Notes: generated by a model not told the origin, from the sequence alone. Shown: positions 53,581-63,219, counted from the first letter of the stretch. The stretch is 64,000 nt of DNA from CALARM01 sp964431735 (GCA_964431735.1 CAYSLJ010000003.1:1-64000); one strand, 5' to 3'. Translations and numbers: made by a program.

Positions 53581-54245
53581 ATGTAAAAATACTTGCACTC
53601 ACAGGAACCAGAAGGAAATGCGGAAATTCCGATATACTGACAGATAAAGCTCTGGAAGGGGCAGAAGGGTCAGTTATAGAAAAAATATATCTTAAAGATT
53701 TGCATATAAAACCATGTAAGGGCTGTCTCCGGTGTAATCTGCTCGGATATTGTTCAATAAAAAATGATGATTTTAATTGTTTCAGAGATAAATTTCTTGA
53801 AAGCGACTCTATCATAATATCGGCTCCTGTCTATTATCATTCCATACCGGGTGAGTTAAAAGTTCTTCTGGACAGATTTCGCTCTACCTTCCATGTGAAA
53901 ATGACTCCTGAAAAACTCATATATACTTCCAGATATGATATTGAAACAAAAAAATTCCTTTTTATTCTGACACTGGGACACCCGAAGGAACATGACGCCA
54001 TTCCTGCCATAGAAGCACTGAACCTTTTTGCATCCATGACATGTAAAAATCCTGTCATAATAAAACCCGTCATAGCAACCTTCCTTGCCATGCCGGGTCA
54101 GATAACGGCGTCTAAAGAAAAACTCCGTCATATGTTTACCAGAATAAATATTCCCCCTGAATTTGTAGATGAAAAATACGAAGAGTACCGGCTATTTTTA
54201 AAAGATGCTTATAATGGTGGGAAAACAGTGAGTCGTGAAAAGTGA
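53577..54245 (+). CDS. NADPH-dependent FMN reductase / iron-sulfur flavoprotein-like
   Basis: 222 aa flavodoxin-fold protein. Opening LALTGTRRKCGNSDIL is the FMN-phosphate loop, CKGCLRCNLLGYC is the cysteine motif found in iron-sulfur flavoproteins and related reductases, and SAPVYYHSIPGELKVLLDR is the typical flavin-binding segment. The cysteine spacing CxxCxxC..C fits a cluster, but this is not certain. The last codons (VSREK) and TGA stop are translated GTGAGTC/GTGAAAA repeat. Translation is probably coupled to the preceding short ORF. Confidence 0.85.
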   Translation: MNVKILALTGTRRKCGNSDILTDKALEGAEGSVIEKIYLKDLHIKPCKGCLRCNLLGYCSIKNDDFNCFRDKFLESDSIIISAPVYYHSIPGELKVLLDRFRSTFHVKMTPEKLIYTSRYDIETKKFLFILTLGHPKEHDAIPAIEALNLFASMTCKNPVIIKPVIATFLAMPGQITASKEKLRHMFTRINIPPEFVDEKYEEYRLFLKDAYNGGKTVSREK

Positions 54246-54310
54246 ATAGTAAGCAGAGACAAACCTGTCCGCCCGGTACTGTTGAAAATACGTATCACCT
54301 GTCACAGGTT
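54224..54310. repeat. heptamer and degenerate hairpin tract
   Basis: GTGAGTC, GTGAAAA, GTGAATA, GTAAGCA, then a degenerate hairpin around ACAAACCTGTCCGCCCGG, then TATCACCTGTCACAGGTTACGC. It forms the 3' end of the flavoprotein gene. Confidence 0.65.
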
Positions 54311-54331
54311 ACGCTTATAACACATCATAAA

Positions 54332-54360
54332 TTCACTTACACGTTATTTTATGGTAAAAT
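54332..54360 (+). promoter_or_regulatory. sigma70-type promoter
   Basis: TTCACT (54332-54337), a 17-nt spacer and TAAAAT (54355-54360), 62 nt before the GTG start of the giant kinase gene. Confidence 0.5.
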
Positions 54361-54421
54361 ATGTAAATAAAAATTTATCAGTAATCACCGGTTGTTGATC
54401 ACTGTAAAAGGGAGGATTATT

Positions 54422-57400
54422 GTGGATAAATATAAAAGCCCTCATGAAAAAATCAAAAGTGAAGCAGATACACTTCTGGAAACACATAATGAAGAAATAA
54501 CAGATAAAAAAAATTTTTCAGAAACTTTATGGTCAAAAGGTCAGATTGTAGATAATCTTTACAGGGTAGAACATATTCTTCATGGCGGTATGGGAATTAT
54601 ATATGTTATAGAACACCTTAAATGGGGTATAAAACTCGTTGTAAAATCTCCCATATCGGGCTTTTCAGAAGAGGAACATAAGAAACGTTTCATCAGAGAA
54701 GCAGAAACATGGGTTGAACTGGGGAAACATCCTAATATTGCCACAGCTTACTATGTAAGAGATCTCCATGGAATACCTGGCATTTTTATAGAATATGCAG
54801 ACGGAGGCTCTCTTACAGAGTACCTGAAAAAAAATACTGTAAGAACTTTACCTGAAATACTGGACATTGCCATTCAATTCTCCGAAGGCATCAGGTATGC
54901 CCATAAAAAGGGGCTCGTACATCGTGACATCAAGCCCGATAATATCCTTCTGATGAAAGACGGAACTGCCAAAATTACAGATTTCGGCCTCGTAAAAACA
55001 AAAGATAAAATAGATATGGGAGAGACATTAAAAAATATAGAATGTCCCTCTGAAATATCACGGGATGAATGGCATACAATGACTCATGGTTATGCCATGG
55101 GTACACCTCCTTATATGGCACCTGAACAGTGGACTGAAGCAGACAGAGCAGATAAAAGGGCAGATATATATTCCTTCGGTATCATGTTATTTGAAATGAT
55201 CTGCGGAAGAAGACCCTTTATAAAAGATCATAACAGTGTGGAACATCCGTTGCTTGTATACCAGATGATGCACAGATTCAATACACCGCCTGACCCGGCA
55301 GAATACAGAAAAGATATCCCTGTAAAACTGAAAAATCTCATATTGAAGTGTCTTGAAAAAAAGCCTGAAGATCGTTATAAATTCTTTGAAGAAATACTCG
55401 ATGAACTGCTTATGATTTACAGTGAGTTAACAGGAAAAGATTATGCAAGGAAAATGCCCGGAGAAGCACAGCTTAAATCTGAGGATCTGAATAACCGTGC
55501 TCTTTCCTATCTTGACCTAGGTAAAAAAGAGGAAGCAATAAAACTGTTTGAAGAAGCAATAAAACTTGATCCTCATTCTATTTATGCAAATATAAATCTC
55601 ATCATGCTCGTCTCGGAAAATAATCTGGACACTTATGAAAATATTCTACTCAGGTTCAAAACAGTAAGGGAAGGGAATAGAGGAAACCCTCTCCCCTTTT
55701 ATTACGAAGCAATCTATGAACTGGAATACGGGAATACGCAGAAAAGTCTTTCTCTTATTTCACAGGCTATTGAACTGGAAAAATCAAATCCTGTATTCTG
55801 GAATATAAAAGGAGTGACTCTCTTTAATCTGATGAAATACAGGGAAGCTTCGGAAGCATTTAAAATGTCTTTAGAGCTTGATAAAGAAAACAAAGAAGGT
55901 ATGAGAAATTACGGTGCCTCTCTCTACCATCTTCGTAAATACAGGGAAAGCTGTGATGAACTAGGTAAAGTAATGGATATGTATGAAGATGATCTTGATT
56001 TAAAGGCAGATCTATCGGTTGCTCTCACAGGTACGGGAGAATTAAAAAAATCTCTTTCAGCTCTTGACGAAATCCTTGAAAAAGATATAAATTCCATCAA
56101 AGGAAATCTCTACAAAGGAGAATTACTTGCAGGCATAAACAAATATATCCCTACATTTACCGCTCCTGGAGTAAAAGAATGTGAAGGATATCTGAAAAAA
56201 GCTTTTACTCTTGCCCCTCATGTACCCAGAATAATGGGAAGTTACAGAGAATATACTGTTAAAGAATCTCTTCCCGCACCTACTGCCACACCTTCTGAAG
56301 AAAAAATCCTGGAAAGAGAAAAACCTCTTCTGATAATTGAACCGGGAGAAATAAAGATTTTTCACAGCTCAGGAGGAAAAATAAAAAAGGTCTGTTTTTT
56401 AACAGAAAGTCAGATCTTAAGCGCAAATACTGACAGTCTTATAGAATTATGGGATATCAGTTCGGGGAAAACCGTAAAAAAATTCTACGAAGACTCCTCT
56501 TATATGAAATTCGAAGTCTTTGACATAAGTGTATCACCATGTAAAAAATATATAATATCAGCCCATGGAGACGGAAAAATAAGAAAATGGGACATAGAAA
56601 AAGGAGAACTGTCAGACACATTTACAGGTGAAACAATAATAAGAAGTGTAGATATTTCTTCTGACGGGAAATTAATAGCTTCTGCCGGTAATGACGGCAT
56701 ACTCGGCATATGGGAAGCAGAGACAGGGGTATGTATAAAAAACATAAATAACGAAGGGGGAATTATATTCTGTGCAAAGTTTTCTCCTGATGGTACATAT
56801 ATAGCAACAGGAAATCAGAACGGATCAATTAAATTATGGAACAGGACAGGACAGTTATATAAAACCATATCAGGCCATAAAGGCTCAGTATTAAGTCTCT
56901 CTTTCAGTTATGACGGAAAATATATCCTGTCAGGAAGTGAAGATAAAACAGTAAAGATATGGGATATAGTAAAAGAATCTTCTATAATGACTTTCACTGG
57001 CCATAATTCTCAAATAGAGACAGTTGATTTCTCGCCTTCCGGACTCTACTGTATTTCAGGTAGCGGAGACGGAACCATAAAAATATGGGACACAGATAAA
57101 GGCTCATGTGCAAGAACCCTTTCAGTACACAGCCTTGCCGTAACAGGAATAAAATTCTCCAGTAACGGTTCTTCCATAGTTACAGGCAGTTTTGATAAAA
57201 CAGTAACATTTATACCTGTTCCTATGAAAAGTGAGAAAACCTTCACAGGCAGCTATAAAAAAGAATATCTGATAGTAAAACCCAGAACAGTAGAAGAAAC
57301 CTTTAAAGATGAAGAAATTTTTCAGGGACTTATAGAAAAAGGAGAAAAACATCTTAAAGAATGGGACTGGCAGAGGGCATATAATCTATTCAGGGAAGCA

Positions 57401-59497
57401 CAGAACATAGCCGGTTACGGGAAAGACAGACTTATTCTGAACTGTATTCACAGAGCAGGCACAGGAGGGATAAGAGAAGGTATAAAAAGTATATGGCTTC
57501 AGAAGAGTTATTCGGAAGAACATAGCGGTGGAATAACCTCTGTAGATATGGATGAAAAAGAGAAAATAATCATATGGGGCAATAAAAACGGAACAGTGAA
57601 GGTAATAGATAAGGGAAAAACCATCGCTGCCGGAAGCCAGGAAATTTTTGCTCTTAAATTCCTGAAAAATTCAGGAGAGATTCTAACGGCAGGAAATGAT
57701 AAATCGATAAAACAATGGGACAGAGAAAGGGGAACATGTATAAAAACTGTTACGGAAAATCTGGACTTTAAATCTATTGACATTTCATACGGAGGAAATT
57801 ATATAGTAACAGGCGGAGGCCTTACAGATAACAGTGTTAAAATATATGACATGGAGAAAGGAGAATTTATAAGAACCTTTCAGGGACATATTTCTGCAGT
57901 AGAAGCTGTTAAAATCTCAAGAGATAATAAGGTTGTACTGTCAGGCAGTGATGATAAAACACTGAAGCTCTGGGATATAAATTCAGGAAAATGCATCAGA
58001 AATTTCACGGGTCATGTCTTTTCCGTTACTTCCTGCGACATATCACCTGACGGCAAAACAATCCTTTCAGGCAGCCAGGATAAGACAGTAAGGCTCTGGG
58101 ATAAAGAGAGAGAAAAATCCATTCATGTACTCAAAGGGCATGAAGGCGAAATAACAAAAGTAGCCTTTTCTCCTGACGGACGTTTCATAATTTCTGCCGG
58201 TAAAGACAGTACCATAAGATTATGGAATAAAGAAACAGGAGACTGTCTGAAAATCTTACAGGAACATAAAGATGAAGTAAGAGATATAAAATTTTCTTCA
58301 GACAGCAGATATATTATATCAGCCGGCCTGGACGGCACAGTAAAAATCTTTGAAATAGACTGGAATTATTCATTTCCTGAAGACACTAAACCTTTGCCGG
58401 CAGAAGCGCCGGAAACTGTCTTTATAGAACCGAAGATTGACATTGAACATAAAGAAGAGTTTGTTCCTGACAGTGACCAATATTTAATAGAAACGAGAAC
58501 AGAAAAAAATTTATACAACCGGTTAAAAGTCCTTTTATTCATACCGGCAGTGCTCCTGATAGCACTTGTCATATATATGGTCGTTCAGATGTCTTCGGAG
58601 AAACCTAAAGTACAGAAACTTGCAAAAGAAATTCTGAGTCAGAATCCTAAAGATAAGAATTTTACCACTATGTTATTTGCCGGAGAATCAAATAATAATA
58701 TAAAAGCTCTATTAAAAACAGGACACACAGGGATTGACGTTCTTATAGAAGACGGGCTCGTAGATCCGCCTTTTATTGAACTCAATACATATACAGTCCA
58801 GAGGCTGTCTTCAGCAATCGGATGGTTTACGATTGATGATAAAACCCTGGACAAGTTAAAAAATGAACTTCCTGAACAGGAAAAAATAAAATATCTGGAA
58901 TCTTTAAAAAATAGAAAATTTGTCGATAATGATTTCAGAAGAGAACTTAAAAATTTATCTTTCAGTAACATGGATATCATGATAATCATGGATCAATGTG
59001 GTAAAATCGATGAAAAAAAGCTGAAAAAACTGGAAGATTTAATGGATAAAGGCTTCAGAAGAAAAGATTTGATAAATAAATTAAAAAGGAAGGGATTTAC
59101 CGATAAAGAAGCGGGGCTGATTGCAGATTGTGCATCTGAAGATATAGATTATATAAAAGTGAATGCCATGGGAATTCTTACGCAGTTTGACGATAAAGCA
59201 TATGTAAGGCAAAAAGCCTGTAAAGAATTCATAAAACTCCTGTCAGGTAAAGAATCCTATATCCGTATTTCAGCGGCCCAGGCCCTTGCCGATACAGGTG
59301 CAACGGAAGCACTGAATGACATAAAAAGAGCTCTTCTCAATGAGCCGGAAAAATGGAAAGCAGAATATAAAGAAGAAGGCTATTTTTACAGCGAGGAAGA
59401 TTATGAAGATTATGATACTTACAAACCCTGGTCATGGGCAGAAGAGGAATATAAAGAGGCTATAAAGAGGCTGGAAGGGAAAAGCAGTGAGTCGTGA
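54422..59497 (+). CDS. Ser/Thr kinase-TPR-WD40 membrane protein with C-terminal HEAT region
   Basis: 1691 aa. GTG start with GGGAGG 7 nt upstream. Kinase domain about 45-335: glycine loop LHGGMGIIY, Lys in VVKSP near 73, HRDIKPDN near 165, DFGLVK, and APEQW. TPR repeats about 360-610. Two blocks of WD40 repeats (about 643-930 and 1035-1312, roughly seven blades each), separated by a helical linker; typical units are SGSEDKTVKIWDI. A transmembrane helix at about 1370-1390, then helical and HEAT-like repeats to the end. Predicted sensor-scaffold kinase, most of it cytoplasmic with the C terminus across the membrane. Substrate unknown. Confidence 0.93.
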   Translation: MDKYKSPHEKIKSEADTLLETHNEEITDKKNFSETLWSKGQIVDNLYRVEHILHGGMGIIYVIEHLKWGIKLVVKSPISGFSEEEHKKRFIREAETWVELGKHPNIATAYYVRDLHGIPGIFIEYADGGSLTEYLKKNTVRTLPEILDIAIQFSEGIRYAHKKGLVHRDIKPDNILLMKDGTAKITDFGLVKTKDKIDMGETLKNIECPSEISRDEWHTMTHGYAMGTPPYMAPEQWTEADRADKRADIYSFGIMLFEMICGRRPFIKDHNSVEHPLLVYQMMHRFNTPPDPAEYRKDIPVKLKNLILKCLEKKPEDRYKFFEEILDELLMIYSELTGKDYARKMPGEAQLKSEDLNNRALSYLDLGKKEEAIKLFEEAIKLDPHSIYANINLIMLVSENNLDTYENILLRFKTVREGNRGNPLPFYYEAIYELEYGNTQKSLSLISQAIELEKSNPVFWNIKGVTLFNLMKYREASEAFKMSLELDKENKEGMRNYGASLYHLRKYRESCDELGKVMDMYEDDLDLKADLSVALTGTGELKKSLSALDEILEKDINSIKGNLYKGELLAGINKYIPTFTAPGVKECEGYLKKAFTLAPHVPRIMGSYREYTVKESLPAPTATPSEEKILEREKPLLIIEPGEIKIFHSSGGKIKKVCFLTESQILSANTDSLIELWDISSGKTVKKFYEDSSYMKFEVFDISVSPCKKYIISAHGDGKIRKWDIEKGELSDTFTGETIIRSVDISSDGKLIASAGNDGILGIWEAETGVCIKNINNEGGIIFCAKFSPDGTYIATGNQNGSIKLWNRTGQLYKTISGHKGSVLSLSFSYDGKYILSGSEDKTVKIWDIVKESSIMTFTGHNSQIETVDFSPSGLYCISGSGDGTIKIWDTDKGSCARTLSVHSLAVTGIKFSSNGSSIVTGSFDKTVTFIPVPMKSEKTFTGSYKKEYLIVKPRTVEETFKDEEIFQGLIEKGEKHLKEWDWQRAYNLFREAQNIAGYGKDRLILNCIHRAGTGGIREGIKSIWLQKSYSEEHSGGITSVDMDEKEKIIIWGNKNGTVKVIDKGKTIAAGSQEIFALKFLKNSGEILTAGNDKSIKQWDRERGTCIKTVTENLDFKSIDISYGGNYIVTGGGLTDNSVKIYDMEKGEFIRTFQGHISAVEAVKISRDNKVVLSGSDDKTLKLWDINSGKCIRNFTGHVFSVTSCDISPDGKTILSGSQDKTVRLWDKEREKSIHVLKGHEGEITKVAFSPDGRFIISAGKDSTIRLWNKETGDCLKILQEHKDEVRDIKFSSDSRYIISAGLDGTVKIFEIDWNYSFPEDTKPLPAEAPETVFIEPKIDIEHKEEFVPDSDQYLIETRTEKNLYNRLKVLLFIPAVLLIALVIYMVVQMSSEKPKVQKLAKEILSQNPKDKNFTTMLFAGESNNNIKALLKTGHTGIDVLIEDGLVDPPFIELNTYTVQRLSSAIGWFTIDDKTLDKLKNELPEQEKIKYLESLKNRKFVDNDFRRELKNLSFSNMDIMIIMDQCGKIDEKKLKKLEDLMDKGFRRKDLINKLKRKGFTDKEAGLIADCASEDIDYIKVNAMGILTQFDDKAYVRQKACKEFIKLLSGKESYIRISAAQALADTGATEALNDIKRALLNEPEKWKAEYKEEGYFYSEEDYEDYDTYKPWSWAEEEYKEAIKRLEGKSSES

Positions 59498-59582
59498 GTG
59501 GTGAGAAATGAGAAGCATGGGCAAACCACTGTGTTTGCCTAATATCCGGTGAAAACACGAACCACGCGTCACGTGTTACGCT
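59490..59582. repeat. heptamers and GGCAAAC hairpin after the giant kinase gene
   Basis: GTGAGTC, GTGAGTG, GTGAGAA, ATGAGAA, then a 7-bp hairpin GGCAAAC / GTTTGCC with loop CACTGT (59520-59539), then CACGCGTCACGTGTTACGC. The hairpin has the same stem-loop plan as that at 40119-40140. Confidence 0.75.
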
Positions 59583-59606
59583 TCCAAGGCTTTTTCGCCG
59601 GAAATA

Positions 59607-59635
59607 GTGAAATTTTCCGATTACTGTGGTATAAT
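59607..59635 (+). promoter_or_regulatory. sigma70-type promoter
   Basis: GTGAAA (59607-59612), a 17-nt spacer and TATAAT (59630-59635), 38 nt before the start of the next gene. Confidence 0.6.
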
Positions 59636-59672
59636 TTTAATGATGAAGGGTAAAATAACGGAGGTATCTGGC

Positions 59673-60098
59673 ATGACTAAATATAAAATTTTCTTATGTA
59701 TTTTTTCTTTATACCTTCTGACCACTATCTGTCTTTACGGAGCAGAAGAGAAAATAAAAATAGTAGTGGCAAAAACAGGAAAAAGTTTTTATAGCACAGG
59801 TATAACAGATGAAAAATGGAATGTCTGTGTACCTCTGAGAGACATAATAAGTGCTATGGGAGATGTGACAATACAGTGGGAACCGGACGAAGGTGTGATT
59901 ACGGCTGAGACGGACGATCACTGGTGCCAGATATGGATAGGTAAAAACAAGGCCACTGTTGACGGAGAATCAGTCTATCTTGCCACACCTCCTTTCAAAT
60001 ACAAAGGCCGTACCTTTGTTCCTGCCACATTTATAGGCGAAGCACTGGGAAAAGAAATAAAATGGAATTATAATAATAAAACTCTTACGATAAAGTAG
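59673..60098 (+). CDS. secreted copper-amine-oxidase-N-like domain protein
   Basis: 141 aa. Signal peptide at 1-22 and then one domain of the copper amine oxidase N-terminal type: VCVPLRDIISAMG, VTIQWEPDEGVITA, FKYKGRTFVPATFIGEALG, IKWNYNNKTLTI. In bacteria these domains occur as stand-alone cell-surface modules; no oxidase domain is present. The start is fixed by CGGAGG 7 nt before the ATG. The TAG stop lies at the edge of GTGAGTC repeats. Confidence 0.85.
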   Translation: MTKYKIFLCIFSLYLLTTICLYGAEEKIKIVVAKTGKSFYSTGITDEKWNVCVPLRDIISAMGDVTIQWEPDEGVITAETDDHWCQIWIGKNKATVDGESVYLATPPFKYKGRTFVPATFIGEALGKEIKWNYNNKTLTIK

Positions 60099-60102
60099 GG
60101 AA

Positions 60103-60229
60103 AAGTAGTGAGTCGTGAGTGGTGAAAAGTAGTGAGTCGTGAAAAAGTGTATCCTACGCATCATGCATCACGGGCACAGAAAGGTTGATCATTCACGCGT
60201 CACGCGTCACGCGTCACGCGTCACGATTC
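60103..60229. repeat. long mixed heptamer tract
   Basis: GTGAGTC, GTGAGTG, GTGAAAA, GTAGTGA, GTCGTGA units at the left, ACGCATC ATGCATC ACGGGCA in the middle, and four consecutive TCACGCG units at 60193-60223. The last unit ends 6 nt before the HicB-like start codon, so that gene has no Shine-Dalgarno sequence. Confidence 0.8.
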
Positions 60230-60230
60230 T

Positions 60231-60425
60231 ATGCAATTTGATATATTTATTAACCCTCCGGAGAATCCCGGAGAACAATGGAAAGCTTTTTCATTAGCTT
60301 TTCCCGGTTGTAAAGGGACAGGCAATACAGAAGAAGAAGCAATAAAAAATTTTAAAATATCTCTGGATAAATGTATTAATGCCCTGATCAATATATTACC
60401 GGAAGAGAATAACAGGATTTTATAA
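60231..60425 (+). CDS. HicB-like antitoxin-family protein (orphan)
   Basis: 64 aa. Matches the partial RNase H-like fold of HicB: a first strand (FDIFINPP), then WKAFSLAFPGCKGTGNTEEEAIKNFKISLDKCI, the family's most conserved block. There is no HicA toxin on either side and no DNA-binding tail, so it is a stand-alone HicB-like protein rather than a toxin-antitoxin pair. It is followed 16 nt later by the kinase-receiver gene. Confidence 0.8.
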   Translation: MQFDIFINPPENPGEQWKAFSLAFPGCKGTGNTEEEAIKNFKISLDKCINALINILPEENNRIL

Positions 60426-60441
60426 AAAGGAGAGTTTCTCT

Positions 60442-61875
60442 GTGGTTAACTGTACCGAATGTAACAGTCCAAATTACGAAACAGACATATACTGTAAAAA
60501 TTGCGGAGAACTGTTAAAAAAAAGGCTGGCCAGAGAAAGACTTGTAGGCCAGAGATATAAAGTTATTTCTCCTCTCAAGGTTGGCGGTATGTCAGGTGTA
60601 TATATGGCAAAAGATACGAGACTTAACAGTATATGTGCCGTAAAAGAACTGCTTATAAGAATGTATTCCGATAGTGACAGAGATTCAACAATACAGAATT
60701 TTAAAGCAGAAGCAGAATTACTGGCAAATCTCAGACATCCGAGTCTTCCCCGTGTTATAGATTATTTCTATGAAGATGGTAAATACTATCTGGTTATGGA
60801 CTATATAGAAGGAGATGATCTGGAAAGTGTACTGGAGCAGGAAGGTATCCCATGGCTTCCCGAAAAAGATGTTATGACATGGACACTGGAAATATGTGAT
60901 GTTCTCAGCTATCTTCATAATCAATCACCTCCTATTATATACAGAGATTTAAAACCTTCAAATATTATGCTCAGAAAAAGCGATCAGAAACTGATGCTTA
61001 TAGATTTCGGTCTCGCTCAGATGGTACACTTAAGACCTCTTGGCGGGGAGAAAGCTCTCGGAACACCCGGCTATGCTCCTCCTGAGCAATATTCGGGACG
61101 GGAAGAACCAAGAAGTGATATATATGCACTGGGAGCAACGCTGCATCATTTACTCACAGGCACCCCTCCGGGAACACCTTTTAAATTTGCTCCTATAAGA
61201 GAACTTAACAGAGAAGTATCTCCTGATATGGAAAGAATTGTAACAAAATCACTGTACAGAGATATAGACATGAGATATAATACTGTTACAGAAATGAAAA
61301 AAGAGCTGATACGCCTTGCAGATACACTTGGAATACCAAGAGAAACAAAAAGACTTGATTATTATCCGGCTGAAAAAATACCAATGATAAGAGAGAAATT
61401 TACAGAATCTGTTATAGAAGAAAAAAAAGTAAAAAAGAAACGAATTAAAATCTTTCTTGTAGAAGATGATAAAATCATAAGAAAAATGTTAAAAATATAC
61501 ATGGAACTCAGTGATGATATGGAACTGGCAGGAGAAGCAGTAAACGGAGCAGATGCAATAGAACAATTCAGGCACATGACAACTCTGCCGGACATAACAT
61601 TGATGGATATAAGTATGCCTGATGTGGACGGCATAATGGCAACAAAAGAAATATTGAAAATTGCTCCGAAAGCAAAAATAATCATGTTAACTGCCCTGGA
61701 AAGTACAAGAGAAATAGTGCTGAAGTCTTTTAAAGCAGGAGCAACAGGTTATATAATAAAAAATACAGATATGGATGAAATTGCGGAATATATAAGAAAG
61801 GCCCATCATGGAGGTTCACCTATTGAACCTACAGTGGCAAGTCTTCTGATAAGTGAAATAGTAAAAAGTGAGTAG
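60442..61875 (+). CDS. zinc-ribbon Ser/Thr kinase fused to a response-regulator receiver
   Basis: 477 aa. GTG start 6-7 nt after AAGGAGAG. N-terminal zinc ribbon (CTECNSPN..CKNCGEL, 3-22), kinase domain about 35-290 with glycine loop KVGGMSGVY, Lys in AVKELL near 67, YRDLKPSN near 167 (Tyr replaces His of HRD), DFGLAQ and GYAPPEQY. Residues about 335-460 are a NarL-type receiver: VEDDK, Asp in LMDISMPD near 388, LTALES and Lys in IIKNTD. No helix-turn-helix follows, so the receiver probably controls the kinase. The gene lies next to a receiver-histidine kinase (62046). Confidence 0.93.
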   Translation: MVNCTECNSPNYETDIYCKNCGELLKKRLARERLVGQRYKVISPLKVGGMSGVYMAKDTRLNSICAVKELLIRMYSDSDRDSTIQNFKAEAELLANLRHPSLPRVIDYFYEDGKYYLVMDYIEGDDLESVLEQEGIPWLPEKDVMTWTLEICDVLSYLHNQSPPIIYRDLKPSNIMLRKSDQKLMLIDFGLAQMVHLRPLGGEKALGTPGYAPPEQYSGREEPRSDIYALGATLHHLLTGTPPGTPFKFAPIRELNREVSPDMERIVTKSLYRDIDMRYNTVTEMKKELIRLADTLGIPRETKRLDYYPAEKIPMIREKFTESVIEEKKVKKKRIKIFLVEDDKIIRKMLKIYMELSDDMELAGEAVNGADAIEQFRHMTTLPDITLMDISMPDVDGIMATKEILKIAPKAKIIMLTALESTREIVLKSFKAGATGYIIKNTDMDEIAEYIRKAHHGGSPIEPTVASLLISEIVKSE

Positions 61876-62045
61876 TGAAAGGTAATGGATGATGGGTGAA
61901 AAGTAGGGGAATTTTATTAAACACCCTGAGATGAAGAGTGAAACGTGAGAATTTACCTCTAACCTGTTATGGGAAGGAATTTATCAGAAGATATGGAATA
62001 TAGGATAGATGTAAAAGAAGTTGAAATATTTATGGAGCTTTTTGT

Positions 62046-63197
62046 ATGAAAATACTGGTTGTAGAAGATGATATAACACTGATGAAGGTAATGGAACTGA
62101 ACCTGAAAAGAAATAAGTATAAAGTAATTCAGGCCAGATTCGGTGAAGAAGCATTAAAAAAAATAAAGAAAGACAAACCTGATTTAATCTTACTTGATAT
62201 GGTTTTGCCTGATACAAACGGTATTTTGATAATGGAACATTTACAGAAGAAACCTGTTCATCCGCCTATTATTGTGATGACTGCCCACAGTTCCGAAGAA
62301 ACAATAATTCAGGCACTGAGGCTTGGAGCAAAGGATTTTATTATAAAACCATTCCAGAATGACGATTTTCTTGAGAGAGTAAACAGAGTAGTAAGAGAAA
62401 TAAATTTCAAAAAAGAAGAAGAAAGAATAATTAAAGAAAAAGAAATACTGCTGGAAGAATTAAAAAGCATTCATGAAATGAAAAATAAATTCCTGGATAT
62501 GATAATACATAATCTCAAAAATCCTCTTAATTCGGTACTTGGTTTTGCCAGCATTTTAGCAACGAGAGAACTTTCTGCGAAAGAAAAAATGGAATACTAT
62601 AAAATAATTGAAGAACAGGGTAAGCGTATGCTTATCATGCTTGACGATCTTCTGAAAGACAGCTTTTACAGAGAAGGTAAACTTCCATTGCAATGTAATG
62701 AATTAGATCTAAAAAATATTCTCATGCCAAGTATATCAAATACGGAATTAAAAGCATCAGAAAAAAAGATAAATTTTCTTTCTTCTCTTGATGAACATTT
62801 AAATATAACCTGTGACGGTGAAAAACTGGTAGAGGTTGTAGAAAATCTTATAGATAATGCCTTTAAATTTACGCCTAAAGGAGGTCAGATTAAACTTACA
62901 GCAAAAGAAGTGGATAATACCGGAATATCTATTACAGTATCTGATACAGGTATAGGTATACCGGAAAACCTCCTGGACAAAATATTCCTCGGTACACCTC
63001 TTGTTTCCAGAAAAGGCCTGAGAAGCGAAAGAGGCACCGGTCTCGGTCTTTCCTTCTGTAAAAAAATAATAGACATGCATGGAGGCACTATAGAAGTAGA
63101 AAGTCAGGAAGAAAAAGGAACAAAAGTAATCATATTTTTACCGAAAATTCCCCGTAAGAGCTATTCCTGGGAAGATGAAATGAAACGTGATGCGTGA
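62046..63197 (+). CDS. receiver-histidine kinase hybrid (receiver at N terminus)
   Basis: 383 aa. Same order as 865-1995: receiver with Asp near 50 (LILLDMVLPD), signalling coiled coil, HisKA with His near 154 (MIIHNLKNPLNS), HATPase (LIDNAFKFT; DTGIGIP; GTGLGLSFC). Cytoplasmic. It lies 170 nt downstream of the kinase-receiver gene and could exchange phosphate with that receiver. The last residues (KRDA) and the TGA stop derive from a GTGATGC heptamer. Ribosome-binding site GGAG. Confidence 0.92.
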   Translation: MKILVVEDDITLMKVMELNLKRNKYKVIQARFGEEALKKIKKDKPDLILLDMVLPDTNGILIMEHLQKKPVHPPIIVMTAHSSEETIIQALRLGAKDFIIKPFQNDDFLERVNRVVREINFKKEEERIIKEKEILLEELKSIHEMKNKFLDMIIHNLKNPLNSVLGFASILATRELSAKEKMEYYKIIEEQGKRMLIMLDDLLKDSFYREGKLPLQCNELDLKNILMPSISNTELKASEKKINFLSSLDEHLNITCDGEKLVEVVENLIDNAFKFTPKGGQIKLTAKEVDNTGISITVSDTGIGIPENLLDKIFLGTPLVSRKGLRSERGTGLGLSFCKKIIDMHGGTIEVESQEEKGTKVIIFLPKIPRKSYSWEDEMKRDA

Positions 63198-63219
63198 TGC
63201 GTGGCAGGTGATGCGTAAC
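63185..63219 (+). repeat. heptamer repeat bridging two genes
   Basis: CGTGATGCGTGATGCGTGGC, then AGGTGATGCGTAAC. It ends the kinase gene and at the same time provides AGGTGA 8 nt before the queE ATG, so repeat sequence appears to serve as a ribosome-binding site. Confidence 0.65.

Noticed and set aside
60103..60442. A HicAB toxin-antitoxin pair
   Set aside because: Only the HicB-like part is present; no HicA-sized frame with its His motif lies before or after it.
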